From the NCBI GenBank assembly GCA_944390945.1, contig CALXRV010000028.1, positions 1 to 45,721 on the forward strand: DNA of 45,721 nucleotides, in the 5' to 3' direction. Source of the stretch: an uncultured Clostridia bacterium. Lineage in GTDB: Bacteria; Bacillota; Dehalobacteriia; UBA4068. Shown here one piece after another: positions 1-8,533 of the stretch; the stretch's first letter is position 1, and each line of letters opens with the position of its first letter. The notes beneath the pieces were generated by a model, which made no database searches, was not told where the DNA came from, and saw only the letters and a program-made list of their open reading frames with translations. Made by a program: the position numbers and the translations under genes.

Positions 1-1325
1 CGTCCGTAACCGCCTTGGCCTGGGAATACGATTCACAATCTCTCTCCTTCCACAAGGATGAAAGCTGGCTATATGATGCGGATGAAGCTTTCCCGGTCGA
101 TGAAGAAAAAATGCAGGAACTGCTGGAGCCATTTGCGGCTTTCGGCGCATCCTTCATCATTGAGTCGGTAGAGGATTACAGCCAATATGGTCTGGATGAT
201 CCGATCTGCACCATTGATCTGAGCACAGAGGATACGACTTATCAGATCCTGCTTGGCGACTACAGCGCAATGGATTCCGAGCGCTATGTCTCCATCGGCG
301 ACGGAAATGTTTACCTGGTGCAAAACGACCCTTTGGACCAATTCGATGCCGTGCTCAGCGACCTGATCGACCAGGACGATATCCCACAGCTGAATCAAGC
401 GGAGGAGATCCTTTTCTCCGGCGCATCAGATCTGCAGATCGCTTATCATGAAGAAGGTGGCAACAGCTACCGGGAAGATGATGTCTACTTTCTGCAACAG
501 GATGGCGACAGCCTGCCACTGGACAGCGGGCGGGTGAAGAATTACCTGCAGACCATCAGCAATCTTGATCTGAGCGACTATATCACCTACCAGGCCACGG
601 AAGAAGAGCTGCAGGCCTGCGGTCTGGATACCCCGGAACTGACTATCGCAGTGACCTACAATGTGGAAGACGAAGAAACAGAAAGTGTAAACAGCGAAAC
701 GTTCACCCTCCACATTAGCCGGGATCCAGAGGAAGCGCAGGCAGCCGCGGCGGCTGCGGCAGAAGCGGTGGAAGAAACTGCTGCGACGGATACGGATACC
801 ACGGCAGAGGCGGAAAGCGAAGAGGAAATCACCGCCTATGCCCGGGTTGGTACATCGGATATCCTTTACCGGATCAGCGGGGATGAATATACCGCACTTC
901 TTGCAGCTTCCTATGACGATTTCCGGCATCCCGAAGTGCTCCCCGCCGACTTTGCGGATATCACGCAGCTTGATATTTCCCTGGATGGGGAAAGCTACAG
1001 CATCCTCTCCGCAGCAGACACAGACAGCGATGAGAGAATCTTTTCCTATCGCGAGCAGGAAGTGGAAATCGCCGATCTCCAGGCTGCGCTGGAAGCCCTG
1101 TCGGCAAACAGCTTTACTGCGGAAACGCCGCAGGAAAAAGAGGAAATCGGCCTCGTGCTTTATCTTGATACAGGCAATGAAGAAGAAGCGCGCATTACGA
1201 TCGATCTTTACCGCTATGATGGCAGCAACTGCCTGGCTGTGGTGGATGGCACGCCGGTCTCGCTGGTAACGCGGAGCCTTGTCGTTGATCTGATCGAAGC
1301 GGTCAATGCGATCGTCCTGAACTGA
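1..1325 (+). CDS. DUF4340 domain protein, 5' end outside the window
   Basis: The frame is open to the left edge, with the first full codon at base 3. The TTG at 15 is just an internal Leu codon, so the gene is truncated. At least 436 residues remain. The protein has repeated segments of DUF4340 type: a stretch ending in a Gly-Leu-Asp-x-Pro turn, then beta-strands, then a 'LLGDY...RYVSIGDGNVYLV' strand pattern. An Ala/Glu/Thr-rich low-complexity linker (about residues 240-275) separates the copies. DUF4340 proteins are usually encoded after ABC-2/GldG-type export genes and face the outside of the membrane. I infer such partners lie left of the window. A strong hairpin at 1410-1440 follows. Exact function is unknown. 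Confidence 0.75.
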   Translation, partial: SVTALAWEYDSQSLSFHKDESWLYDADEAFPVDEEKMQELLEPFAAFGASFIIESVEDYSQYGLDDPICTIDLSTEDTTYQILLGDYSAMDSERYVSIGDGNVYLVQNDPLDQFDAVLSDLIDQDDIPQLNQAEEILFSGASDLQIAYHEEGGNSYREDDVYFLQQDGDSLPLDSGRVKNYLQTISNLDLSDYITYQATEEELQACGLDTPELTIAVTYNVEDEETESVNSETFTLHISRDPEEAQAAAAAAAEAVEETAATDTDTTAEAESEEEITAYARVGTSDILYRISGDEYTALLAASYDDFRHPEVLPADFADITQLDISLDGESYSILSAADTDSDERIFSYREQEVEIADLQAALEALSANSFTAETPQEKEEIGLVLYLDTGNEEEARITIDLYRYDGSNCLAVVDGTPVSLVTRSLVVDLIEAVNAIVLN

Positions 1326-1409
1326 TCACTGGCAGAAACTGCAATCCTCAACTGCTTGGCCAGGGCAGTCCTGGCTGCCAAAAGGATAACTGCCATCGCA
1401 GGCAAAACG

Positions 1410-1440
1410 TAACGGCGCAGGAAAGATTCCTGCGCCGTTA
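1410..1440. terminator. Strong hairpin after the DUF4340 gene
   Basis: A perfect 14-bp stem (TAACGGCGCAGGAA) with a 3-nt loop lies 85 bases after the stop codon. The + strand has no T tract after it. The - strand side reads CGTTTTGCC, so it may act in both directions. Confidence 0.6.
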
Positions 1441-1572
1441 CGATATCGAGAGAAGGATGAATAGAAAAGCGATCAAATCACATAAATCATCGGGGATGGC
1501 CTATCCTTGCGGTCAATACGGGCGAATCAGGAACACCGGCATCTGTTTTTTGCCGCAAATGCCATAAACAGG

Positions 1573-1611
1573 AAAAATCCGAATCCATCTCGTTGGAGAC
1601 AGATTCGGATT
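1573..1611 (-). terminator. Terminator of the tRNA-Met/tRNA-Glu transcript
   Basis: AATCCGAATC (1576-1585) pairs with GATTCGGATT (1602-1611), with an inner TCTC/GAGA helix. On the - strand the hairpin is followed by TTTTTCC. It sits directly downstream of tRNA-Glu. Confidence 0.75.
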
Positions 1612-1620
1612 CAACATGAA

Positions 1621-1696
1621 TGGTGACGCGTATGGGATTCGAACCCATGAATGCCAGCGTGAAAGGCTGGTGAGTTAACCGTTTCTCCAACGCGCC
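1621..1696 (-). tRNA. tRNA-Glu (anticodon TTC)
   Basis: The 76-nt sequence folds as a cloverleaf: acceptor GGCGCGT/ACGCGTC with discriminator A and an encoded CCA, anticodon stem CCAGC/GCTGG with loop CTTTCAC (anticodon TTC), and T arm ATGGG/CCCAT with loop TTCGAAT. It is 3 nt downstream of tRNA-Met and shares its promoter and terminator. Confidence 0.96.
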
Positions 1697-1699
1697 ATA

Positions 1700-1775
1700 T
1701 GGTAGCGGTGGTTGGAATTGAACCAACGACACCCCGGGTATGAGCCGAGTGCTCTGACCTCTGAGCTACACCGCC
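1700..1775 (-). tRNA. tRNA-Met (anticodon CAT), probably elongator
   Basis: The 76-nt cloverleaf has acceptor GGCGGTG/CACCGCT, discriminator A, encoded CCA, anticodon loop CTCATAC (CAT), and T arm GTTGG/CCAAC. The first acceptor pair is G-U, unlike the initiator tRNA. The overall sequence resembles elongator tRNA-Met of Firmicutes. A tRNA-Ile2 (lysidine-modified CAT) is less likely but cannot be excluded by eye. Confidence 0.93.
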
Positions 1776-1798
1776 ATGCTTCAGCAGGCCGCCAGTTA

Positions 1799-1827
1799 AT
1801 TATGCCAAAAACGCAGCCTTCTGTCAA
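1799..1827 (-). promoter_or_regulatory. Promoter of the tRNA-Met/tRNA-Glu pair
   Basis: On the - strand, TTGACA (1822-1827) is followed by a 17-bp spacer and CATAAT (1799-1804). The -10 lies 23 bases upstream of the tRNA-Met 5' end. Confidence 0.88.
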
Positions 1828-1861
1828 GCATTTTCTCGCTTTTTCCGCGATTTTTTAAGAA

Positions 1862-2305
1862 TTATTTTGCCAACAGCAATTTTGCTGCGATCGCCATTAA
1901 AATAAGACCTGCACCACGCCCCCAGGTCATCGGGGATTGCGCCAGGCCGAACAAACCCAGCCAGTCCACGACCAAAGCCATAGCCAGCTGGCCGGTAATG
2001 ATCGCCGTAGTAGCATTGCCTGCCCCCACTTTGGCAATCGACAACATCACGCCATAGATGATCGCGACATTGATCACCCCGCCCAAATACAGATACCAGG
2101 GCGCCTCGCCCATCTTGCCAAAATCGCCGCGGCCCAGCCCAAACAAGAACAGCAACGCGGCCACCAGCACTAGCCCCACGGCATGCAACACCAAATTCCC
2201 TTCCAACACACCGATCACCTTGCCCAAAGCGCCATTCAGCGAACCCTGAACTGCCATCAGCACTCCAGCAAGCGCTGCCAACCCCAAGCATAACCAAGCC
2301 TGCAT
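1862..2305 (-). CDS. DMT superfamily transporter, YdcZ (DUF606) type
   Basis: This encodes a 147-residue integral membrane protein of the small multidrug/EamA-like YdcZ family, with five apparent hydrophobic segments and the usual length of about 145 residues. The N-terminal 'AALAGVLMAVQGSLNGALGK' pattern and 'GGVINVAIIYGVMLSIAKVGAGNATTAIITGQLAMALVVD' block are characteristic; the latter is one TM pair with conserved Gly and Asn. The start is the ATG at 2303-2305, preceded by GGAGG at 2312-2316, rather than the upstream TTG at 2320. The substrate is unknown. It appears to be a single-gene unit next to the tRNA promoter. Confidence 0.85.
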   Translation of the reverse strand: MQAWLCLGLAALAGVLMAVQGSLNGALGKVIGVLEGNLVLHAVGLVLVAALLFLFGLGRGDFGKMGEAPWYLYLGGVINVAIIYGVMLSIAKVGAGNATTAIITGQLAMALVVDWLGLFGLAQSPMTWGRGAGLILMAIAAKLLLAK

Positions 2306-2367
2306 AAGCCACCTCCACAATGTTTTCCCTAGTTTATGCAGGCCTGATCTGCTTTATGTAATTCTGT

Positions 2368-3777
2368 TCACAGCTTGATATTGATCTTGAATGCAGTCAC
2401 GTCAATTGTGCTCTGGTCCATCTGAACATGCAAACCGGGCAAACCGGCAAAGCGGCGTTTTTTCCGTTCTGGTTCAGCAGCAGCTGCATCTGGGGTTGTC
2501 GCCTGCTCTGTTGTATGTTCTGCCACAGCCGGCATCGATGGTACGGGCATTGTGACGGCTGCCGGCACAGCGGTAGCGGCTACCAGTTCCGGGCCCTGCC
2601 GCAACGGCAGTTCATCTGCAGATGCGGTCTTCTCTTCCCCTGCCGGCGATTCTCGCATCGCTTCTTCATCGCCATCATTCACCGATCTGGCTGCAGTCGG
2701 CTTGACGATATATGGCGCAGCCTCCTGCTCTTCTTTGCGTGCAAGATCCTCGTCAATGATACATTCCGGCACATCCTCCCAATCTGGCGTATCCTCCGCC
2801 GCTTCACAGGCAGATTGCTCAGCTTCGCTGCCGATATCCGGTTGTGCCGCTTGCGACCTGCCTGCTCCTGCGGGCGGTAAGACCGAATCCACCAATCCGG
2901 GCAGCGAGTCATCCGCTTGCTCTGCCGGCAATGAAAAATCTGCAGCGATTTCCGCCGTTTCCGCTGTAAGCGGTGCAACCGTAGCAAGCTCTGGGAAAAC
3001 CATGCTGATCGTATACGCTTCTTCCGGCACCCCCACCGGGCTGTCCGTCTCATCCACTGCCGGAACAGGCAGATCTGCCGCCGCCGTTTCCGTCTGCGCA
3101 GCAATGGCGTTTTCCGCTTCAGCCAAAGCACGGATAATCGCAGCCTGAATATGGCTTTCCTCCTCATCATTGCCAAGGTTGACGATTTCAACCGGCCGCT
3201 GTGTCTGCTGCTCTGCCACCTGCTCCGCCCGCTGGCTTTCGTCCATAAAATCAACCATATTCCATTCACCGCCTTGTTTTATTTTTGCTTTTTCCTCGGC
3301 TGCAGTAGGCCGCATGATATAACCAGCCTCTGCCGGAACAAAAGGCGCATCCCCTGCCACCGCAGTAACAGGTATGCTTCCCTCTTCCTCCGCATAACTC
3401 AGCTCAATATAGGTTTCCAGTTCCACGGCATGCGCTGCAGCCATGCACCATTCCAACGGTCCTAAATTTACCCGGTAAGGCGTATCCGGCGGTAAAGTAC
3501 CCGCACTGCAAAGCTGGAACGGCAAGGCAATCAGCGCCTGCCATTCATCGCCGCCGTGCTGATCCGTCGGCGGATGCAAGGGAAAAAGCCCGCTGCCACC
3601 ATTGCCGGACATATATTCGATCAGGATATCCGCCTCGCCGATGCAATAAACCTCACCGCCAGCCGCACCGCAGCGTACTTCACGCAAGTCGCCCGATACC
3701 CGCAGGATGCAGCCGATGGCCGGTGAGCCGGATGGCAGAAACATGGTGCGGACGAGCGGAAATGTGATTACAGCCAT
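2368..3777 (-). CDS. Unrecognised acidic protein with a possible SPOCS-like N-terminal domain
   Basis: This encodes 469 residues from an ATG preceded by GGGGAGA (7-nt gap). I do not recognise a named family. About residues 1-150 form a beta-rich domain with patterns such as 'ILRVSGDL' and 'GEADILIEYM', which loosely recall the SPOCS/DUF3794 domain of spore proteins such as SipL. That resemblance is weak. Residues 160-440 are a low-complexity, acidic, Ala/Glu/Pro-rich linker. The last 25 residues return to an ordered, basic then beta-like tail (KKRRFAGLPGLHVQM followed by 'IDVTAFKINIKL'). There is no signal peptide and no membrane segment. The adjacent gene on the other strand is a P-loop ATPase, 121 bases away and divergent. 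The architecture, two short ordered ends joined by a long disordered spacer, would suit a morphogenetic or coat-associated scaffold in a spore-former; this is inference only. Confidence 0.7.
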   Translation of the reverse strand: MAVITFPLVRTMFLPSGSPAIGCILRVSGDLREVRCGAAGGEVYCIGEADILIEYMSGNGGSGLFPLHPPTDQHGGDEWQALIALPFQLCSAGTLPPDTPYRVNLGPLEWCMAAAHAVELETYIELSYAEEEGSIPVTAVAGDAPFVPAEAGYIMRPTAAEEKAKIKQGGEWNMVDFMDESQRAEQVAEQQTQRPVEIVNLGNDEEESHIQAAIIRALAEAENAIAAQTETAAADLPVPAVDETDSPVGVPEEAYTISMVFPELATVAPLTAETAEIAADFSLPAEQADDSLPGLVDSVLPPAGAGRSQAAQPDIGSEAEQSACEAAEDTPDWEDVPECIIDEDLARKEEQEAAPYIVKPTAARSVNDGDEEAMRESPAGEEKTASADELPLRQGPELVAATAVPAAVTMPVPSMPAVAEHTTEQATTPDAAAAEPERKKRRFAGLPGLHVQMDQSTIDVTAFKINIKL

Positions 3778-3898
3778 CGATCAGTCTCCCCTACACACTG
3801 GCTTTCTGCGCTATATTTATGCAAAGCGGAAGGCGGATATGCACCCTGTGCGCAATCGTGCATAAAGTGAGGAAAATCGATTTGGCGGGAGTGATCCT

Positions 3899-4972
3899 AT
3901 GCGGCAGGGAAAAGCTACTTATCTCTTCCCCGGCAGCAATACGCCGGCGGGTTTTCTGTCATTTTATCGGGAAGGATTAAAAGGTACGGAGCATGTTTTC
4001 ATCCTCAAAGGCGGGCCGGGCTGCGGCAAATCGACGCTAATGCGAAAAATTGGCCTGCACATGCTGGAACGCGGCTATGACGTGGAGTTCTGGCAATGTT
4101 CTTCTGACAATGATTCGCTAGATGGCGTTCGTATTCCGGCGCTTTCTGTCGCCATCGTCGATGGCACCGCACCGCATACGCTTGATCCGCTTTATCCCGG
4201 TGCGGTCGAGGAAATCGTCAACTTGGGCGAACACTGGCAAAGCGCCGCCCTGCGGCGGCAAAAAGAAGAGATCATCTCTCTTTCCCAGCGAATCAGTGAG
4301 CGCTATGCCTTCTGTTACGGTAAACTGCGCGAAGCAGGCGCGCTGCTTGAAACAGAGCAGGCGGAAAACAGCGATCACGCCGATACCTCCATTCTAGAGC
4401 AGACCCTGCATGATCTGGCGGATCATATTTTCAGCACGGATCAACCACGTGGGCGGCATTTGTTTGCTTCCGCAGTAACTCCACGCGGGCTAATCCGCTT
4501 TACCGAGCCGCTTTCACGCCGCATGCGCCGCCGCTTCATCCTCACCGGCCCGGTGGGCGGCGGAAAAGAGCAGTTGATCGCCGCACTGGCACACTTGGCA
4601 GAGGAGAAAGGACACCGTGCGGACATCTATCATCATACGTTGCTGCCAGAGACGATAGAGCTTCTGCTATTGCCAGAGCTGGAAATCGCAGTAGTCGCGG
4701 CAGAACGGCCTCCCCAGGAAACTCTGCCCGGCGATACGGTGATCGTCTGCGGGAAAGCGCATGACGAAGCGGCTGCCGCCGCCCTGCAGGAACAGGTAGA
4801 AACGCTGGTGGCAGCAGCAGCAAATTATATTGCTGAGGCAAAAGCATTACACGATAGTCTGGAGGCCATTTATCGCAAAGCCGTTGACTTCCCAGCGGTG
4901 GAGAGCACGGGCAACCGCCTGTTCAGCCGCATTCTGGCGCTGGCAGCGGATACGGATAGCAGCGCGGAATAG
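3899..4972 (+). CDS. PRK06851-type P-loop ATPase with two nucleotide-binding halves
   Basis: This encodes 357 residues from an ATG with an upstream GGGAG. The N-terminal half has an intact Walker A, GGPGCGKST, at residues 38-46, followed by a Walker-B-like 'ALSVAIVDGT'. A coiled, charged middle section runs from about residue 100 to 160. The second half repeats the fold with 'FILTGPVGGGKEQL' near residue 205, where the usual Ser/Thr after the P-loop Lys is replaced by Glu, so it may not hydrolyse ATP. The arrangement matches the duplicated-ATPase family named PRK06851 in Firmicutes, whose function is not known. It has no obvious operon partner; ddl has its own promoter downstream. Confidence 0.8.
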   Translation: MRQGKATYLFPGSNTPAGFLSFYREGLKGTEHVFILKGGPGCGKSTLMRKIGLHMLERGYDVEFWQCSSDNDSLDGVRIPALSVAIVDGTAPHTLDPLYPGAVEEIVNLGEHWQSAALRRQKEEIISLSQRISERYAFCYGKLREAGALLETEQAENSDHADTSILEQTLHDLADHIFSTDQPRGRHLFASAVTPRGLIRFTEPLSRRMRRRFILTGPVGGGKEQLIAALAHLAEEKGHRADIYHHTLLPETIELLLLPELEIAVVAAERPPQETLPGDTVIVCGKAHDEAAAAALQEQVETLVAAAANYIAEAKALHDSLEAIYRKAVDFPAVESTGNRLFSRILALAADTDSSAE

Positions 4973-4980
4973 CAGCAGGC

Positions 4981-5009
4981 TTGCAAAACGGCCGTCATTC
5001 TGGCATAAT
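4981..5009 (+). promoter_or_regulatory. Promoter of the ddl-murF unit
   Basis: TTGCAA (4981-4986), a 17-bp spacer and CATAAT (5004-5009) lie 60 bases upstream of the ddl start. Confidence 0.75.
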
Positions 5010-5068
5010 AACCATATTACTATGCTGCATTGCATGGCTTTACCGCCATGCCTTCGGAGGTGTAAACG

Positions 5069-6121
5069 ATGAAGATCGTAGTTTTAGGCGGGGGACTAAC
5101 CGTGGAGCGCGATGTTTCCCTCAGTTCAAGCGCAGGTATCTGCGCTGCGCTGCGCGAGCAGGGGCATCAGGCAGTCATGGTTGATCTTTTCCTCGGCGTG
5201 GAGGAATGGATTGAAGATATCAACGCTTATTTTGCCGCAGAACATCCGTTTACCGCCGGTGTACGCGAACAGGCGCCGACTTTAGCAGAGATCCGTGCCA
5301 TGCGCCGGGACCTGTCAGCCAGCCATATCGGCCCGCAGGTCATCCGTCTTTGCCAGGCTGCGGATATCGTCTTCCTTGGGCTGCATGGCGCGGATGGCGA
5401 AGATGGCAAAATCCAGGCGGCTTTTGATTTGCTGGGGATAAAATATACCGGCAGCGATACGCGCAGCAGCGTGCTGGCGATGGATAAGTCCTTGGCCAAA
5501 CTGATCTTCCAGGCCAATGGCATCCGTGTTCCGGAAGGCATCTTGCTGGAAAAAGGCGCTCCGCTACCGGCGGATATCCCCTTTCCCTGTGTCGTTAAAC
5601 CCTGCAGCGGCGGCTCCAGCGTCGGCACATCATTGGTCGAACAGCCGGAAGCGCTGCCCGCTGCGCTGGATGCGGTATTTGCCTGCGACGACCGCGTGCT
5701 GATCGAACGCTATATTCGCGGTCGTGAATTCTGCGTTGCGTTGCTTGGTGACACCGCATTGCCCGTAATCGAACTGGATTATGACAGTGCGATCTTCGAT
5801 TATTTTGTTAAATACCAGGCCGGCGCCTGCCGGGAGATCTGCCCGGCGCCAATCGAAGAAGAACTGGCGGAGCGGCTGCAGGAAACAGCGTTGCGCGCTT
5901 ACCACGCGCTGGGGCTTTCCGTTTATTCGCGCGTCGATTTCATCGTCACTGAAGAAGGAGAGATCTATACGCTGGAAGTCAATACCCTGCCCGGCATGAC
6001 GCCGAACAGCATCATCCCGCGTGAGGCAGCTGTCGCCGGGATCAGTTATCCGCTACTTTGTGAACGGATTGTTGAGCTCTCGCTGCAACGTTGTGCGGAG
6101 GCGCAGGCATGGAAAAACTGA
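5069..6121 (+). CDS. ddl: D-alanine--D-alanine ligase
   Basis: This cytosolic ATP-grasp ligase joins two D-Ala residues for the peptidoglycan stem peptide. It has 350 residues, close to the family norm. Visible family signatures are 'GGGLTVERDVSLSSS' at the N-terminus, 'LHGADGEDGKIQAAFDLLGIKYTGSD', the ATP-binding 'KPCSGGSSVGTS', the omega-loop segment 'KYQAGACREICPAP', and the C-terminal metal-binding 'EVNTLPGMTPNS'. Where E. coli DdlB has the omega-loop Tyr216, this protein aligns a Glu; I recall KEICPA-type loops in other Firmicutes ligases, so I do not read this as D-Ala-D-Lac specificity. The start has AGGTG upstream. The last 13 bases overlap murF, the next enzyme user of D-Ala-D-Ala, so the two are co-translated. 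Confidence 0.96.
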   Translation: MKIVVLGGGLTVERDVSLSSSAGICAALREQGHQAVMVDLFLGVEEWIEDINAYFAAEHPFTAGVREQAPTLAEIRAMRRDLSASHIGPQVIRLCQAADIVFLGLHGADGEDGKIQAAFDLLGIKYTGSDTRSSVLAMDKSLAKLIFQANGIRVPEGILLEKGAPLPADIPFPCVVKPCSGGSSVGTSLVEQPEALPAALDAVFACDDRVLIERYIRGREFCVALLGDTALPVIELDYDSAIFDYFVKYQAGACREICPAPIEEELAERLQETALRAYHALGLSVYSRVDFIVTEEGEIYTLEVNTLPGMTPNSIIPREAAVAGISYPLLCERIVELSLQRCAEAQAWKN

Positions 6122-7461
6122 CGCTAGGTGAGATCTGCCGGGCTGCGGCCTGCCGCTACAACGGCCCGCCGCAGCTACTGCAGCAACCCGTGAAGGATAT
6201 CGTTACGGACAGCCGCGCGGTGAACAGCGGCATGCTGTTTGCCGCTATTCCCGGCCAACATGTAGACGGGCATGATTATATCCCAGCAGCGCTGGCAGCA
6301 GGTGCGATCGCTGCACTTGGCGAAAAACCGATGCCGCGGGAAACCGGCCCTTACTTACTGGTCGACAATACGGAACGTGCATTGGGAGATATCGCCCGCA
6401 ATTACCGCCGCCTGTTTCCGGCAGAGGTGATCGGCATCAGCGGCAGTGTGGGCAAGACAAGCTGCAAGGAAATGATTGCCAGCGTGCTTGCACAGGAGCT
6501 CGTTGTATTGAAAACAGAGGGGAATTTCAACAATGCGCTCGGCTTGCCGTTGACCCTGTTCCGGCTCAACCATTCGCATCAGGTAGCAGTGATCGAAATG
6601 GGGATCAGCGATTTTGGCGAAATGCGTTATCTGGCCGGAATTGCTGGTCCGAATGCCGCGGTGCTGACAAATATTGGCGACGCACATCTGGAACAGCTGC
6701 ATGACCGGCAGGGCGTGCTGGCAGCCAAAACCGAAATGCTGGAGCTGCTGCCGGATGGCGCGACCGTCTATTTGAACGGTGACGATCACCTGCTTGCTGC
6801 TTTTCAGCCGCCGGCAAGGCTGCATACGGTCCGCTTTGGCCTGGGGGAAAACTGTGAATTTCGGGCCGAGCGGCTGCATGAGACAGCAGACGGACTGGAT
6901 CTGCAGATCAATAGCGTTCCGCTACATGTTTATGCTTATGGTAGCTATAATGCTTACAGTGCCCTGGCCGCTTTTGCGCTTGGCCGCGCTTATGGCCTGA
7001 GCGATGCTGCAATTCGCAATGGTGTCGCCGCCTTTTCTCCGCCGCGCGGCCGCGGCAATATCATCCGCACGCCGTACCTGCACATCGTTGATCATAGCTA
7101 TAATGCAAACCCTGTCTCCATGCGGGCAGCGCTCGATTCCCTGCACGGCAAGGCCAGACGCTGTATCGCTGTACTGGGTGATATGAATGAGCTGGGAGAA
7201 AACTCAGCAGACATGCATCGTGAATTGGGCCGCTATGCCGCGCAAGCCGGTTTCTCACCGCTCATCTGCATTGGGGAAAAAGCGCGCGATATCTGCAGCG
7301 GCGCGCAGCAGGCAGGGACTGATGCCCGCTGGTACCCGGATGTAGACGCCGCTACCGCCGCCCTGCCCGACCTGCTGCAGAAAGACGACCTTGTCCTGGT
7401 CAAAGCTTCCAACAGCATGAAATTGGGTCGCATCGTAGAGGCGCTGCAAGCTTTTCGCTGA
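6109..7461 (+). CDS. murF: UDP-N-acetylmuramoyl-tripeptide--D-alanyl-D-alanine ligase
   Basis: MurF adds the D-Ala-D-Ala dipeptide made by Ddl to UDP-MurNAc-tripeptide in the cytosol. The 450-residue protein shows the three Mur ligase domains: an N-terminal UDP-binding region ('DSRAVNSGMLFAAIPG'), a central ATPase with P-loop 'GISGSVGKTS' near residue 112 followed by 'TEGNFNNALGLPLTL', and a C-terminal domain with 'VLGDMNELGENS' and 'LVKASNSMKLGRIVE'. I chose the ATG at 6109, preceded by GGAGG at 6097-6101, over the TTG at 6091. It overlaps the end of ddl by 13 bases. A terminator follows at 7524. Confidence 0.97.
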   Translation: MEKLTLGEICRAAACRYNGPPQLLQQPVKDIVTDSRAVNSGMLFAAIPGQHVDGHDYIPAALAAGAIAALGEKPMPRETGPYLLVDNTERALGDIARNYRRLFPAEVIGISGSVGKTSCKEMIASVLAQELVVLKTEGNFNNALGLPLTLFRLNHSHQVAVIEMGISDFGEMRYLAGIAGPNAAVLTNIGDAHLEQLHDRQGVLAAKTEMLELLPDGATVYLNGDDHLLAAFQPPARLHTVRFGLGENCEFRAERLHETADGLDLQINSVPLHVYAYGSYNAYSALAAFALGRAYGLSDAAIRNGVAAFSPPRGRGNIIRTPYLHIVDHSYNANPVSMRAALDSLHGKARRCIAVLGDMNELGENSADMHRELGRYAAQAGFSPLICIGEKARDICSGAQQAGTDARWYPDVDAATAALPDLLQKDDLVLVKASNSMKLGRIVEALQAFR

Positions 7462-7523
7462 TCACCGCCGAAGCTGCCGTTTGCCGCTGACACGGACAAT
7501 TCCAGAACAACCGCCGCAATACC

Positions 7524-7555
7524 AAACGGGGAGGATGCTGTTGTCCTCCCCGTTT
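7524..7555. terminator. Terminator between convergent murF and comFC
   Basis: AAACGGGGAGGA (7524-7535) pairs with TCCTCCCCGTTT (7544-7555) around an 8-nt loop. The T tract after it on the + strand is short. The convergent position suits use by both genes. Confidence 0.7.
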
Positions 7556-7610
7556 GTTCCTGCCTAGCGGCGTTGCCGGCCGGATACCGGCTGCCACTGC
7601 AATGGCAATA

Positions 7611-8348
7611 TTAAAAATCCCGGCTGGCAGCCACGCTGAGCGCATAGATTTCTCTGGCGCCGCTATTACGCAAAGCCTGCGCCGCACCACGCATCGTCAT
7701 TCCGGTCGTATAAATATCATCAACCAGCAGCAAACGCATACCGTTCGCCGCAGCGCCCTGAAAAGCGCCGGCCAGTTCCTGTTCGCGCTCGCCGCGGTTC
7801 AATTCAGCCAGCGGCCGTGTTTCGCGCACACGGCGCAGCAGTTGCGGACGATGCGGTAGATCCAGCTCGGCAGCGAGCAATTCCGTCAGCAACTCCACCT
7901 GATTATAGCCACGTTCCTGATAACGCCCGGCAGCCAGCGGCATCGGAACGATGGCATCGAATTGCAGTCCGTCATAAAATTGTTGAAACGTCTCCAGCAG
8001 TAAAGCGGCAAACGGCCAACGCAGACCCGTACGACCGTAATATTTGAATGCAAGCAGGCGTTCCCGCAAAAATCCTTCGTAGGGCAGCGCAGCCCGCGCC
8101 ATCGCAAACGGCAGCGAAACCCCGCGACAGTTTTGACAGCGATATTCCACCGCTTCTGTGCTTGACACGAAGGTAGCACAATATCGGCAGCTACGCAAAT
8201 CCTGCCACCGACTGCGGCAATCCGTACAGAGCGGCGCATCAACACTCACCTTGCCGCAGCACAAACAATTACGATAGGGGAAGAACAAACCGGAAAACGC
8301 TTTTCGCCATGGATAAAAAGCATTGCTCATCTTCATCACCACCAGCAT
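7611..8348 (-). CDS. comFC: ComFC/ComF-type phosphoribosyltransferase-like competence protein
   Basis: This is a ComF family protein, required for DNA uptake in naturally competent Firmicutes and cytosolic or membrane-associated. The N-terminal third holds four Cys pairs (CLCC, CTDC, CRYC, CQNC) that would bind zinc. The C-terminal part is a type I phosphoribosyltransferase domain with 'FDAIVPMPL', 'RGYNQVELL' and the PRPP-loop signature 'LLLVDDIYTTG'. About 245 residues are predicted from the ATG at 8346-8348. A start at 8336 is possible, and the longer 273-residue frame to 8432 lacks a ribosome binding site. No comFA or other com genes are beside it. It is divergent from the SLH/GH25 gene. 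Confidence 0.88.
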   Translation of the reverse strand: MLVVMKMSNAFYPWRKAFSGLFFPYRNCLCCGKVSVDAPLCTDCRSRWQDLRSCRYCATFVSSTEAVEYRCQNCRGVSLPFAMARAALPYEGFLRERLLAFKYYGRTGLRWPFAALLLETFQQFYDGLQFDAIVPMPLAAGRYQERGYNQVELLTELLAAELDLPHRPQLLRRVRETRPLAELNRGEREQELAGAFQGAAANGMRLLLVDDIYTTGMTMRGAAQALRNSGAREIYALSVAASRDF

Positions 8349-8400
8349 ATGCGCTATACCATTTCCCCGGCCCTGCCATTTCCTTTTGTAGGTATTTTCC

Positions 8401-8420
8401 ACTTTCCTGCACTTTCCTGC
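8401..8420. repeat. Two tandem copies of a 10-bp unit
   Basis: ACTTTCCTGC occurs twice in direct succession, upstream of comFC and facing the SLH/GH25 promoter. It is a short local duplication; no function can be assigned. Confidence 0.5.
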
Positions 8421-8470
8421 ATTTCCCGGCAAAACAACAGAAAAAATTCAGATAAAATTTAGTCGAATTA

Positions 8471-8479
8471 TGGTAAAAT
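8471..8479 (+). promoter_or_regulatory. Extended -10 promoter for the SLH/GH25 gene
   Basis: TGGTAAAAT (TGn plus TAAAAT, -10 at 8474-8479) lies 55 bases upstream of the start codon. The -35 region is poor (GATAAA), which is tolerated in extended -10 promoters. Confidence 0.5.
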
Positions 8480-8533
8480 GATGATAGTCTTGTCCAGCAG
8501 GGACAAAATCCGTTCAACAAAGGAGTACATATC

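Noticed and set aside
5796..5860. Omega-loop Glu in Ddl as a sign of D-Ala-D-Lac (vancomycin-resistance type) ligase
   Set aside because: Other Firmicutes Ddl enzymes have similar KEICPA-type loops, and no vanH or vanX genes are nearby.
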